The notes: generated from the letters alone by a model not told the origin. 64,000 nt of DNA from Ctena decussata (GCA_963989385.1 OZ022501.1:24002602-24066601); one strand, 5' to 3'. Shown: positions 46,400-57,525, numbered from the stretch's first letter. Program-made: numbers and translations.

Positions 46400-47480
46400 G
46401 GACACTCTTGGCATACTATCCCGTACGAAAATTCTGACATGATTACAGCAGGAGTCCTGCTGGACATTGACAGGAATTTCATTTTCAGGCTGAATTATAA
46501 CAGTATGTGGAAAATGATAAAAAAAATCCACTCAAAATTCCAGCTGGAAAATTTGAAAAATTCATGCCAGGAATCCTAGCAGGAAAACAGAGCTGAAAAG
46601 TTTGCAAAATTAATTGAATCTAGCATAAAGATTTTGGCGGTACACTTCAACTACACAGTGAATCATAAGTGATAAAGTCAACTTGAAGACTGGCCATGCT
46701 GTTTCTTTGTACTAAACATACTAAAAGGTTTTCTGTGTTATTTGAAGGATGAATTAATAACAGCTAGTATGAAGAGAATGTAAATTTAATTATTTTTTGT
46801 ATCATTAATGTATACATTTCTAAAGGCAGATTTAAGTTTAGGGGTAAAATATTCAATGTATACACAATTTCATGTACCCCACCCACATCCCTGGACATAA
46901 AAATAAAAATGACTTCAATATATGTGTGGTGGTAACAGAATTACTTTCTGTCATAAAATTATGTTAAAGAGCAATGGAGTACTGATCCATGTCTATAATA
47001 TAATCATAATACCCAAGAGATTGACAAGATATGTGTTCTGTTGTGTTTTACAAAGCCACTGTGTATGTGAAAGTTTTAAATAGCATGTTGAAAGAGTATG
47101 TCAAGGTCTTTGTGTAATATGCAATACAGCCAAATTCATGCCAACAATCCTGTCCCTATTCCTGGCAGGATTCCTGCCAGGAATTTCAAATTTTACAGTG
47201 AGAACTGCTCATTTGAATATTCCTGGTGGGAATCCTGCCTGAATTCCTGCCTGAATCCCTGCTAATTTAAATATTTCACTTAATATTCCACACTGAGTCC
47301 TGCTGAAATCCTGTGGGGAATTTTATATTATAGTGAAAAGTTCACGTGGAAAACCCATTGGGAAACTTTTTCATGTCCAGATTCCTGCCAAGAATCGTGT
47401 TACAATTTTTGCAGGAATACGGCTACTGTCCTGCTGGACAATTCCATACAGGATGTCATAAAATATAAATGGCATGCATT
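46400..47480. repeat. CAGGAATCCTGC-type palindrome field
   Basis: Repeated short dyads such as TTCCTGGCAGGATTCCTGCC and GCAGGAGTCCTGC scattered over about 1 kb (46445, 46565, 47150-47240, 47390-47450). Confidence 0.65.
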
Positions 47481-47512
47481 GAGAACGGGAAGACTATGCA
47501 TTCAGTTAGGTG

Positions 47513-47790
47513 AATTGTTCTTGAACATTAAATGACCGTTCTAGAACTTGAAGTTCAAGAATTAGTTTAAAAACTTCAGAAAAATTGTTCCAGCTGGCCG
47601 TTCTAGAACTTAAAGTTCAAGAACTAGTTCAAGAACTATTTCTCTGAAGTTCTTGAACTAGTTTTTGAACTTCAAGTTTCTCTGAAGTTCTTGAACTAGT
47701 TCTTGAACTTCAAGTTCTAGAACGGCCATTTAATGTTCAAGAACAATTCTAGAACTAGTTCAATAACTGTTCTAGAATGATTTCTTGAAT
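47513..47790. repeat. TTCnnGAA palindrome field 2 within a large dyad
   Basis: 47513-47748 is an inverted repeat with arms of about 55-60 bp (AATTGTTCTTGAACATTAAA and GTTCTAGAACTTGAAGTTCA). It contains at least ten TTCnnGAA dyads. Confidence 0.85.
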
Positions 47791-47794
47791 GGCC

Positions 47795-47860
47795 CCATGG
47801 CTCAGAGACAGCAAAACAACTTCAGGCCCCATGGGGATCAATACTTTTTTTTAACTTAGA
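47795..47860. repeat. Minisatellite cluster, inverted/mixed
   Basis: GGCCCCATGGCTC and GCCCCATGGGGATCAATACT followed by T8. The last part is the 35-bp unit in inverse orientation. Confidence 0.6.
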
Positions 47861-48335
47861 ACTACAATTAAGATGATACATAAAACATCACTGTCAATTG
47901 TAAAATCTCTATTAACTCTTTTGCGAACTGAAATATATCCAATCCACTTAAATGGACTTCAGCCAAGGGTCATCTGGTGAGTTAAATTTATGTACATGCA
48001 ATGGCTTGATCTCCTCACAAACATAAAAAGTCAATTCTTTTCGCAGATATTTTCAAACTGCAAGATCTTGTCCTGTTTAGAACCTTTTAATCTTCATCTT
48101 GCAAACAGTTTTGTTTTCAAAAGCCTTTGCCTTACCGATAAGTGACAAGACTTGTTTGAATTGTAGGTGCAACTGAAACAGCAGTCACATGGAAAGGGGT
48201 GCAATATAGATGGTTTTAGTGGTCATTATTTTTTTTGTTTGGTTTGGTTTGAAATTGATTTTTTTTTCATTACTGCATCTAAATATGTGACCTTGTGCAT
48301 GATGTTGTGACTATATTTCCCCTTCGTTAACTGTT

Positions 48336-48416
48336 AATCTTTTCTGATATATGAGTGATGCCCCGGAAACTGCAAAATGCAGCTTCCAGGGCATCACTCA
48401 TATTTCAGAAAAGATT
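48336..48416. repeat. Hairpin
   Basis: AATCTTTTCTGATATATGAG and TGATGCCC pair with their complements around GGAAACTGCAAAATGCAGCTTCC. Confidence 0.8.
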
Positions 48417-48499
48417 TCCAGATGCTTTTAGCATTTAACATAGGCCATTTATGACCACTGGCACTTACGACCATACTAAACTCTCAAAAATGGAAGTTT

Positions 48500-48981
48500 A
48501 TTACCTAATAAATGAAGCAGTCACCCAAAAATGGCAATCCCAATGGACCAATACTGAATAGCAACAAGGGTCACACCTTCTATTTTGTCCAACCAAAGGT
48601 TAAACTTCAATGTGAAGTTTATAGGCCAATAGACGTTTCGACATAGCCTATTCCAGACTAAAACTAGGACATTGCAGGTTGGGCTGCCATCACTACGCCA
48701 ACCAGTCCGGCCTTTGTCCCCACTGCAATGACGCAGAAGATCTTGACCATATTTTCTTTGTGTGGCCCATAACAATCAAAGACCTAGAATCCACCATATT
48801 CAAGTTAGGCTATCACACACGAGACCTGAGACTGGTCCTGTCTACCCCCAAAGAAACACGCATGCCAAATACAAAACAGAAGGCAGTCTTTGAATACCTG
48901 GACAAAACCAATATCATCGCCAGGATATTGATAGATTCCTATACAATAAGGAAAAAAATCCCCCAAATTTTCTTTAAATAG
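48500..48981 (+). pseudogene. Decayed 3' coding end of a non-LTR retrotransposon
   Basis: In one frame the sequence reads NEAVTQKWQSQW..., several stops, then YSRLKLGHCRL, GLCPHCNDAEDLDHIFF and a tail LDKTNIIARIL. This is the zinc-binding region that follows the RNase H domain in I/Jockey-type polyproteins (R-L-R-x-GH, CxxC...H...). The first two Cys are at 48715-48717 and 48724-48726, the His at 48748-48750. The last expected Cys is replaced by Trp (FVWP). Frame stops at 48559-48561 and within 48600-48625 show it is dead. Confidence 0.7.
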
Positions 48982-49173
48982 AGCCCTTGTTGCTAATCAC
49001 CTACCCAACCCAGTTCCCAAAATTCCTGGATCCACATTAAACCCCTACTAATTATAGTGCTTGTGACAAAACTCCCAACCTAGTAAAAGCCCAAGAACCT
49101 ATCAGTATGACCACAATCCGACTTTCCCTACTGTCGTATAAATAACTTTTGTCTGTTGACAATAAGGGCTAAA

Positions 49174-49560
49174 ATTAATGTGTATCCAACCTCCTTAATC
49201 TCACACCCAGGCTTAGTTACCTGGAAACCAACAGAACCATTATTATGTTCAACATATTTGCTCCCTAGAAACAGCCAAAAGAAACCGCCCTTCCCTCCCG
49301 ACAACCCGCAATAAGAAAGAAGCTATGGTCCTCTTGCCCATTAATAATATTCTCCATTTCCCAAGAAATTAATGTGTATCCAACCTCCTTAATCTCACAC
49401 TCAGGCTTAGTTACCTAGAAATTAACTAAACCATTATAAGGTTCAGCCAATTTGCTCCCTAGAAACAACCAAAAGAAACAGCCCTCCCCTCCCAACAATC
49501 CACAATAAGAAATCAGCTACAGTCCACTAATAATATTCTCCATTTCCCAAGATATTGGAA
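49174..49560. repeat. ~195-bp tandem duplication
   Basis: Two copies start at ATTAATGTGTATCCAACCTC (49174 and 49368) and end at CTCCATTTCCCAAGA, moderately diverged. A weaker third trace is near 49680-49740. Confidence 0.8.
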
Positions 49561-50089
49561 CACTAACAAAATTCCCATGAAGATACAGGCCCTTAAAACT
49601 TTAATTATGCAATATATTTTGGAACCAACTAAACCAAGATAAGGTTTAAAACAAATGCGACAGTTCTAGGCCCCAAAAGGAATTTTTACCCTGCCTACCT
49701 CCCTCCAAACAGAATTTAGCTACGGTCCTCTCTGAGACCATAACTCTATGTAACCTAGGCAACCTCAATTACACATGAGGACCACAAAAATATGGGCAAT
49801 CGCATTCCAGATCACCCTTAATCGCTTGTCCCCCATTGCCCACTCCATTAGTTAATAAGGGAATTGCTCCCCACACAAGAATTTGCTCCCCATTTTTTTT
49901 TCCTCTAGACCTGCCCTAGGCCCAGCCAGGACAGGGGGCTGTTCCATCAGTGAACTTCTTTTTTTAAGGCCTGAAAAGTAGTAATTATCAACATCCTATT
50001 CTAAAAAAGTCAATTGTGGTAGTCTTCAAATAGTATTAAAATGTACTTTACATGTTTTGCACTATTTTAGGTTTTTCAGAATGAAGTGA

Positions 50090-50255
50090 TAAAAAAGTGT
50101 CCGCCCCATGGCCAAAGAACCATAAAAAAAGTATCTGCCCCATATATGAAATAGAATAAAAAAAGTATCTGCCCCATGCATGGAAGCGAGTAAAAAATGT
50201 GCCCGCCCCATGCCATTTTGCACCGGCCCCATGCCCCCAATAAATATTGCCTGGT
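50090..50255. repeat. ~35-bp minisatellite, right cluster
   Basis: Four units with AAAAAAAGTATCTGCCCCAT, ending in the inverted edge GCACCGGCCCC. Confidence 0.75.
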
Positions 50256-51487
50256 CCCTTACGGACAAATGTCATGTTTAAGAAATTGACAAGGGCTATA
50301 AATCAGTCAGAAGATACTGAAATAAGACCATTAACAATATAATTGCAAGTGAGATCGTCCCCAGACCTTATACACATACAAAGTGTGAAGAAAACTTATC
50401 AAATGGAAACTAAGTGCTCATGATGGACAGACAGATGGACAATGTATAGATATATGATGGACATACACACAAAGAGTTAGCAGAAAAACATATTATCCCA
50501 TCACTAATGCGTGGCAGGGTATAAATGCACAACACTTAAGGTGGCACTGGTACTGTACTTCATATAGACAGTACATCAGTACATGTGCAGCCCATCACTG
50601 AGAATGTTTCTTTTAACCAGGGCTGCATGTGAAAATGCCATGTCTGACTTGTTCTACTTGTCCCTTTTAACTCAGGACAAGTGAAAAAATTTAATTTTGC
50701 ACTGGGACAAGTATATGGAAAAAAGTATTTCTTTCAATTCTAACAACAAAATTTTCGTTTTAGGAAAATACTCGGGCAAGCAATGTGGATCCAGATTATA
50801 CTGCAGGAGCAGTCTGATCAACCTGGAAAACGTTTTATATGTGAAAAGTCAGGAATAAGATGCTTGATTTTTTTTTGACAATTTGCATAGAAAAGATGCC
50901 TTTATTCAATTTTAAGGCTTTGAGCTATTTGAAATGAGAGATGAGATTTGTCAAAATACTAATTATTTGAGATGAATGTTTATGACTGCATATCAATCTT
51001 AAAATAATGCAAACATCATAATTTGTGGTTTCGGACAAGTAATTGTTTGCTGAACAAGTAGAGTTTGACTTTTTACTTGCCCCTGTGCAAGAAAATTTTT
51101 TGCTTTTTCCACAGGCCTATTTTAACCAATCATACTCTCTGTTTTCAGGCTGGCTGTTGGCAACTTGGGTGTGGTTATTTATAGAGAAGAACCCACTAGA
51201 CTATAAATATCAGGAAAAAAAACATTCAACACTGAGTGATCAAAGATGCTAAAAAGAAGAGAGAGAAACAGCTATATGTGATTTGCTGTCATGCAGGAAT
51301 TTCCTTCTTCAGTCTTTAGACATCTGAAGGTATGATTTTCCAAATTACACCGGTGCCATAGACTATTGCTTTAGTTAGAATTCAGAGCTCCAGATAAGTG
51401 GGGGAATCGGGAATAATTAAGGTGGTGATAATCTTTGATTTGAGGCAAAGACAAAACTCTGCAAAACGCTGATAATAGAATAGATCT
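50256..51487. other. Unassigned sequence with foldback fragment
   Basis: A fragment near 51386-51420 (CAGAGCTCCAGATAAG then GGGAATAATTAAGG) resembles the left end of the 27979/31961 foldback family. No gene. Confidence 0.4.
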
Positions 51488-52225
51488 TCCCAAAACTTAG
51501 CAGATCAATGAAAACTTAGCAGATCAATGCCTTCTTTATGTTGTTTCTCTTAATTTAGAATCCAAAATGCAGGATTTTTTTATGTTAAACTGTACTTATA
51601 TAAAAAGAAAGATAAAAGGGTAATTTTCTGCACAGAAATCTATAAAAGTAACATCCGTATTGAAACTGTACTTAGTGCTGAAGGTACCTTATTGCATCAC
51701 AAAGAGTGTCCCAGCAATTATTTTTTTCAACTCATACACACATTATTAGAGTGAGCAGATAAAAAAAGACATAACCTGTGTCCCATTTTTTGTTAAAAAA
51801 CACTGGTGAGACTATTTAAACAAGGTTGAACGATTTCATTTTTCACATCTGTCTTAGTATCAGTAATGTATTAATATATATTGTAGGTGTTACATGTATA
51901 TAGGTATGCTTGCCTACCCTAAATAAATTTAATGAATGCATTCAGTGTACATGCACCATGATGGATATTTGAGAATAAGCTACTGTTTTTACAATTTGAG
52001 AAAAAGCTGGAACAAATAATTGCTAGGATGCTCTTCATAATGCAGTAATGTACCTTCGGCACAAAGTAAATTTTCAATAACAATGTTGGAGTTTTAGTTT
52101 TCGCGCAGAAAATTACCCTTTGATCTTTCCTTATAAAAATTCACTTTTTAAGCAGCATGTAGCTCTATTTTGTATTCTTAACTGTAGTGAACAACTAAAG
52201 TACAAAAAGTCTGCTAACTTTCAGG
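51488..52225. repeat. Long imperfect inverted repeat
   Basis: Arms of about 240 bp (51488-51740 and 51995-52225) around a ~255-bp spacer. Matching blocks include AAACTTAGCAGA / TCTGCTAACTTT, GGGTAATTTTCTGC / GCAGAAAATTACCC, GAAGGTACCTTATTGCAT / ATGCAGTAATGTACCTTC and CCAGCAATTATTT / AAATAATTGCTAGG. A transcript would form a long interrupted dsRNA. Confidence 0.75.
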
Positions 52226-52521
52226 AAGATACGTTTATTGATAATGATTTTATGCAGATTTTTGCATTTACCACAGATTATCCCCTTAAAGGATATTTTT
52301 CTCATGTCCTGTAAAAGTGATTTTTCTGAACCTTGTACAGCAAGAGATCAGTGTAATGAAAGTACATCTTGTCATGACAAAAATTTGTTAGATTATGGGC
52401 CTTGGCAGCCCTTGCCCTGGGGTAAAAAAATCACTGAGTGAATTTCAGCGAAATTGGTTTGCAGAGGAGGAGTATCAGTGTTGGGGGATGCTGTTATTTA
52501 TTTATTTTATTTATATATTTA

Positions 52522-52726
52522 AGCGGCGACACGAGAAAACCAACAAAGTGGTTGTGCGCCCAGCCAATCGGATCAGAGTCATCGCTTTGCACTTAAAGGG
52601 TAGCTAAGGGTCTAAGCTAGCTCCATGCGGACAGCGAAGACTCTGATCAGACTGGGCAGATGCACAGGCTGATCTAAATCTGCGCTGGGCGCACAACCAC
52701 TTTGATTGTTTTCTCGTGTCACGGCT
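52522..52726. repeat. MITE copy (61280 family)
   Basis: Inverted arms begin AGCGGCGACACGAGAAAACC and end CACGGCT. Interior AAGGGTAGCTAAGGGTCTAA and ATGCGGACAGCGAAGACTCT match 61280-61523. Confidence 0.85.
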
Positions 52727-53984
52727 GATTTATTTTTATAATGAAGTCACTTTCTTTTCTTTTCATTTTATGATCAGGAATTGGATTTTTTTATATATAT
52801 TTTTTTTTTATCAAAAATACTTTTTACCTTTTTTTCTTTTCTTTTTATGTAAAAGCAATCTTGGTATCAAAAATATTTTTTCTTATTATGGAAAATATTT
52901 TTTTTTTTGCATCATTTTCTTTTTTGATTAAAAAAAAGGCAATCTTATATTTTGACAATATCAGACATAAAAAAGGCCACTTTGCCAAATTGCTCAGGTG
53001 AGCGATTCAGGGCCTCCTGGTCCTCTTGTTTTCATTATCTTCCGCTTTTGTTATCACAGTATATAATCATGTATGACAATTACTTTATGTAGAAAAATTA
53101 TGTTATTGCAGTCTTGGATACTAATTTAAATAAGTCCCAGGACTTTCTTCTGACTTCCATTTGTATGAATTTTGTATTGTTTGTATTGTGTTTGTTGTTT
53201 TGTATATGATTAATTTTTTACGAATAAAATAGTGTTTAAACCAAATATTTTTATCTGTTTCTATACACGTACCTTAGCTGAGCTTGATTTCATCTTTTTC
53301 AGCGTGGGCTATGGTGGAACAGTGGAATCAGACGAATATAAATTTAGTCTTAGTTTGTTATCCAATGTGAATTTGAGGATGAAAAAAATTACCCTACTTT
53401 TCCAGCAGGCTTTAGTTTCACTTATAAAAGCACCATAAACCCCTAAGTATTTTGGCAGTCAATCGGCCTGTGCAGGCATTTCAGACATGGAGCAGACTTA
53501 TCAGGGCCTAAAAGTTTTGTCACTCAGTCATCCTTAATCATATAACAATATACATATTTATGCGGAGAAAGGATCTTTGTAAATGGATGAATCCATTACA
53601 GAAATTTACAAATTAATAATAGTGCCCAAAGACATGGGGCTATAATGGTGGCCCTCTGCTGTGAGTATAGTCTGATGTCCATAATAGCAAAAATGGTGAC
53701 TGACTTCCACTTGCAGGAAATAAGCCAGAGGGCGATGTGGGAGATTGTACCTGACATCGCCCATTATTGCCTGACGCCGTGGGTTCAATGCCTAAAGGCA
53801 AATTTTGTAGTAGCTTCCATCAGCTATTGGCTCCAGAAGACCTTATAGAATAGAAACTGTCCGTGTGAACGGAGCTTTATTTTAGCATTTGCCTTAATTG
53901 CTAACTTAAGGTACATGGATACACGTCCAGGGGAAGCAACTCTGCCATTTCCATTTCTGCTTTCCCCTTAACTGGAGAAGGAGA
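52727..53984. other. Unassigned AT-rich sequence
   Basis: T-rich tract at 52740-52930 gives a low-complexity open frame that I discount. No gene recognised. Confidence 0.4.
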
Positions 53985-54170
53985 GCAGTGGGATAATAGC
54001 TGGCCTTTTCGCGCTAGGGTTCAGGTTCAAATCTCGCTTTAGGCGGAATTCTGTTCAACCACAACGGAGTTCCACTGCACGCAGCCTTTCATTATTACCG
54101 TTTCATCCGTCCGGTATGACTAAAATACTTGAAAAAGGGCCGTAAAACTTCGTCATCCATCCATATATGG
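53985..54170 (+). repeat. tRNA-derived SINE, decayed (38001 family)
   Basis: GTTCAGGTTCAAATCTCGC (B-box side), AGGCGGAAT, CACGCAGCCTTTCATTATTA, TATGACTAAAATACTTGAAA and a CATCCATCCAT tail match the 38001 and 62354 copies. The A-box half is poor. Confidence 0.7.
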
Positions 54171-54265
54171 GCGATCATTCTTTAAAGGAAAGAATTTGCT
54201 ACTCTATGAGCCATTACTTTCCTTTAAAAGCTGACCCCAGTTTGAAAGGGCGTCATTGTCCGGGC
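54171..54265. repeat. Dispersed repeat unit (AAAGGAAAGAATTTGC family)
   Basis: Contains AAAGGAAAGAATTTGCTACT and TTTAAAAGCTGACCCC, as in 32240-32430. Confidence 0.55.
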
Positions 54266-54417
54266 AGGAGAAAAGAGGAAGTTATGTCTAGTACAGTCGT
54301 TTCTCTCTAAAATTGCATAAAACATGGCCGTGTACCCAGTCATCTTAAGATATCTCATGTCACCAGCCTGCAATATTGTCAGACTAAAATCAGTCTGCAC
54401 TTCTGTACATACATAAA

Positions 54418-54655
54418 CAGGTTGGTTGGTTGTTTTGGGTTTAATGGCTCACTGAGACAGTATTTGTCTAAATCGAGTCGTTTCCCAGAGAGAGAGGGGG
54501 AAAAAAGAGATGATAGAGGATAGAAAAAAACGTCCGAACAACCCCACCCGCACCTACTGCAAGAACAGTAGTTCCTTACCCTACCATTATCCAAATTAGC
54601 AGGACGCCCCGGCACTGAAAATTACCCAGCACCATCGCCCGACCACGGCCACCCT
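54418..54655 (-). repeat. 5'-truncated SINE-like copy with AACC tail
   Basis: On the minus strand: GTCGGGCGATGGTGCTGGGT, CTTGCAGTAGGTGC, and the TTAAACCCAAAACAACCAAC end. Same 3' end as 20381-21095. Confidence 0.8.
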
Positions 54656-55106
54656 GATGATACAGATTCTTTGTTGATGAGAAATAGGTACATGTACTTG
54701 GACAGACTGTGCGGATGAACAAGGTGAGCTCAATTATCACTGTTCGCACATTTTACCGTAAAGTCTCTTAATTGTAATTTTCATGATAAAAACGGGTGAA
54801 CAACAAAATCCAAGACCATCCTCCGGAGCTCATTGGTACAAGGAGTTATCTAATACGAACTGTGTGTTTTGTGTAACACAATACTTCAAGACAATTTCAA
54901 AGTCACACCGAAACCCTAAAACAGAAAAGTCCGATGTCCCTCCTCACCTCCATCCTCTCCGCCTACCTGACTATTCGAAGACCTTACCAGCAATCCGCAG
55001 TGGCAATATTTTCTAATCTGGAAATCCACGATCTGATACATCACATAACTTGTGAAGCCTGTTGTGAACAGGGCTTTTGTGATTCCTTCGTGAAAGGATC
55101 GAACGT
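54656..55106. other. Unassigned sequence
   Basis: Nothing recognised. Confidence 0.4.
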
Positions 55107-55206
55107 ATCCCAGCAGGACATGACGTCAAAACGACGTCGATGCGACGTCATGACGTCGCATCGACGTCAGTTAGACGTCTTTTCGACGTCATGTGCCCGC
55201 TGGGAT
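55107..55206. repeat. 100-bp palindrome built of GACGTC
   Basis: Ends ATCCCAGCAGGACATGACG and its near complement GTGCCCGCTGGGAT. In between are seven GACGTC sites. The central 24 bp (GATGCGACGTCA + mirror) are perfectly self-complementary. Looks like a MITE; the TGACGTCA words match CRE/ATF sites. Confidence 0.85.
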
Positions 55207-55809
55207 GAAACGTAGTAGCCTGGTGTGTGACAGTTCCATTTAGATATGCCAGGAAATTATATAGAAGTAAGATTCATGGTATGATTTTTAAAAGCCGACA
55301 CTGAAATCTGAAGATTTCCAACTTTTAATCTTTTTTTTTTTCTTTGCCTGGTATTCTCCGCTCCAAAGAAAAAAATCATCCGTTACTTCCCTTACTCAAC
55401 CGCTAATCCGTTACTCGGATGGTTTGCGTGATCAGTCGGGTCGTCTAACCGGTAAACAGAGCAGACCTTGATCAGACTGCTCTTCTAAAGGTGGTCTTGT
55501 CGAAGACCAGTCTGTTGCGGACCAGCACTATCAGGTTTTTTTCTCAAAACATAGGTGACTACTCTCATCGAAGCCTTCTTCTCATCTGTTTAGGGTATGC
55601 GTGGGTCCGACTAGGAAAAAAATAGTAGAGCATAGAAACCTGAGGGTGCCAGTGGAAGTTAAGCTTACTACATGTGTACAGTACAAAAATAAAGAATGGG
55701 ACCGGGCTGTGAAGATGACAAATTGAGAAGGGGTTACGTGCGATTGGTGGAATTATTGGAGCAGCCGACAGTGTTTGGCACTGTTTCCAACTTATAAAAG
55801 CGCTGGGAC

Positions 55810-55813
<4 letters not shown>
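55207..55813. other. Unassigned sequence
   Basis: Contains a CAGACCTTGATCAGACTGCT block near 55464-55484. No gene. Confidence 0.4.

Positions 55814-55853
<40 letters not shown>
55814..55853. repeat. (GA)n microsatellite
   Basis: About 20 GA units. Confidence 0.95.
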
Positions 55854-55857
<4 letters not shown>

Positions 55858-56194
55858 GGGTAGGGGCGGACAGGGATGGGAGAGTGAGACTCTAGTTTGT
55901 TGTACCTTTTTAATGATAGCACGCTTTCGATACCTTAGAATACAGTTTCACCTTACTTTTATGTACTGTTTAAGATATCGACATAAATTACCAAGACACA
56001 GATAGTTTGTTGAACAAAACACCGCCACACCGCTTACTTCGGGAACAGCAACGCCCCTTACTGTCGATCGGTATCCCGCTTACTTTCATGTATGAGTCTT
56101 GCTTTGTCTACACATACGTTAAAAGTGTTATTGCTGATTTGTATTTTCAGTGTCTGGTATTTTCAACCCTCCCCTCTCTTCTGTCCCCCCTCAC

Positions 56195-56198
<4 letters not shown>

Positions 56199-56225
<27 letters not shown>
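56199..56225. repeat. (AC)n microsatellite
   Basis: About 13 AC units after a pyrimidine-rich stretch. Confidence 0.9.
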
Positions 56226-56289
56226 ACCGCCTAAAATTAAAGCCGCTACTTTACTCGGATCTTCGGCGTGATTTACGAGGCCACGCAAT

Positions 56290-56455
56290 TTTCGAACGAT
56301 GTTCAATTGACACCAAGCAACGTTGAATCAACGGTGATTTAACTTCAGGGGCGTTGAATTAGCATAATTTTATCATGCCGCGTATCATGCTATACATCGT
56401 TTTATGGCGCTGGGTCAACATCGATTCAACGTTGTGTGTCAACATGTTTGGGACC
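56290..56455. repeat. MITE-like sequence with CAACGTTGAATC cores
   Basis: Left CAACGTTGAATCAACGGTGA and right GGTCAACATCGATTCAACGT are inverted, about 80 bp apart. Related to 22262-22366. Confidence 0.55.
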
Positions 56456-57294
56456 TCTGTATATTACGTTATAAAGAAGGACAAACAGTGCTTTATGAGA
56501 TGGCTCTTCTGAATGCAGCCTGTAAGACGAGCCAGCAGTATCCAAACTACTCGCTTGCACTTTAAATCTGTGACAAAGGAGCTTATTTGTCGTAGACATA
56601 TCAGAGCATGCATGACCTGCACCCGGGTTTTTATTGTATGGGGGATAATAAACACAATCTACCATTTGTGAAAAGAAACAGTTTTAAAATGACGTTTTAT
56701 GAATATAAACTTTATTTTGGCTTCGTTTCCTTTTTAATTTAATCGCCGTTATTTGCGGATAGACGTGTTTTATTCAATAATAACGAATGACGAAAAGTGT
56801 ATTTGCAAATTTCATTACCCGTTTGAGCAGCCGTAAATCAGGCGCATTCGAGTTTTCAAATCGTGTATTTAAAGGTCTAGTATGAAACCCATAACCGCAC
56901 CGCGCTTCCGATCTGCCGCGCCAGAAATCAGTTTTCTTTAACAACTGATGTATTTTTAACTAAAATTACAAGGAAACAAACAGTGCTATCACTAGTGGAA
57001 GTCTGGGGGTCTGTGACTTCTAAAACTGAATGCCAGGAAGTCAGTCACTTCCAATTTTTATCATAACCTACCATTTATAAAGTGAATATTGACTTAAATA
57101 ATGAGTTAAATTTGTTGTAATAATGGTATTTCACCCATTAATGAAGGAGAAAGCAATATAAATATGGACATTCTGGAAGAAACCAAGTCTATCCTTCAGC
57201 ATGACTTCCAAATGACAAACCATGGAAGTCATATGACTTCCTGATTTTGATGGTTAGTGCTAGCACTGAACAAAATACAATGAGAACAAAAAAA
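56456..57294. other. Unassigned sequence
   Basis: Nothing recognised. Confidence 0.4.
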
Positions 57295-57525
57295 CTACTT
57301 TTCGAAGCTGAACAAAAAATCAGACATACCCCTTATCTTTTTGAATTTGTATACTAAGTCATCATAAAATTCTGGTTCCGATAGGCCTTCATGTGAAAGT
57401 GATTTTAACCTGACATTGAGTTTTGAAACCAATTCATTGCATCGGCGATAAAATTTTCTAGATAAGGAATTATTTCGATGCAGGCTTATCTTGATACTCA
57501 TTCGCTCAATTGCACACACGCTCAC
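57295..57525 (-). pseudogene. Possible retroelement-derived coding fragment
   Basis: A 76-codon frame with protein-like composition: LVSKLNVRLKSLSHEGLSEP followed by EFYDDLVYKFKKI. The EFYxDLVYKFKKI pattern reminds me of a recurrent retroelement-derived sequence in invertebrate genomes, but I cannot name the domain. No flanking coding continues it. Confidence 0.3.

Larger units (their letters stand above)
45525..50255. repeat. 4.7-kb repeat island with short terminal inverted repeats (candidate element)
   Basis: The left edge GGGCATGGTGGGGCCGGTGC (about 45528) and the right edge GCACCGGCCCCATGCCC (about 50230) are inverted. Inside each edge lie tandem ~35-bp units with AAAAAAAGTA...GCCCCATGG in the same orientation. 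The interior holds two TTCnnGAA palindrome fields, a CAGGAATCCTGC field, a non-LTR retrotransposon remnant and a 195-bp duplication. No transposase was found, and a clear target duplication is not visible (CAAATGT occurs near both sides). It may be one large foldback-like element or a nested set. Confidence 0.5.

Noticed and set aside
50048..50275. Overlapping minus-strand frames with repeated HGADTF-like words
   Set aside because: By-products of the ~35-bp minisatellite.
52716..52931. Phe/Ile/Tyr-rich frame as a membrane peptide
   Set aside because: Low-complexity T-rich DNA.
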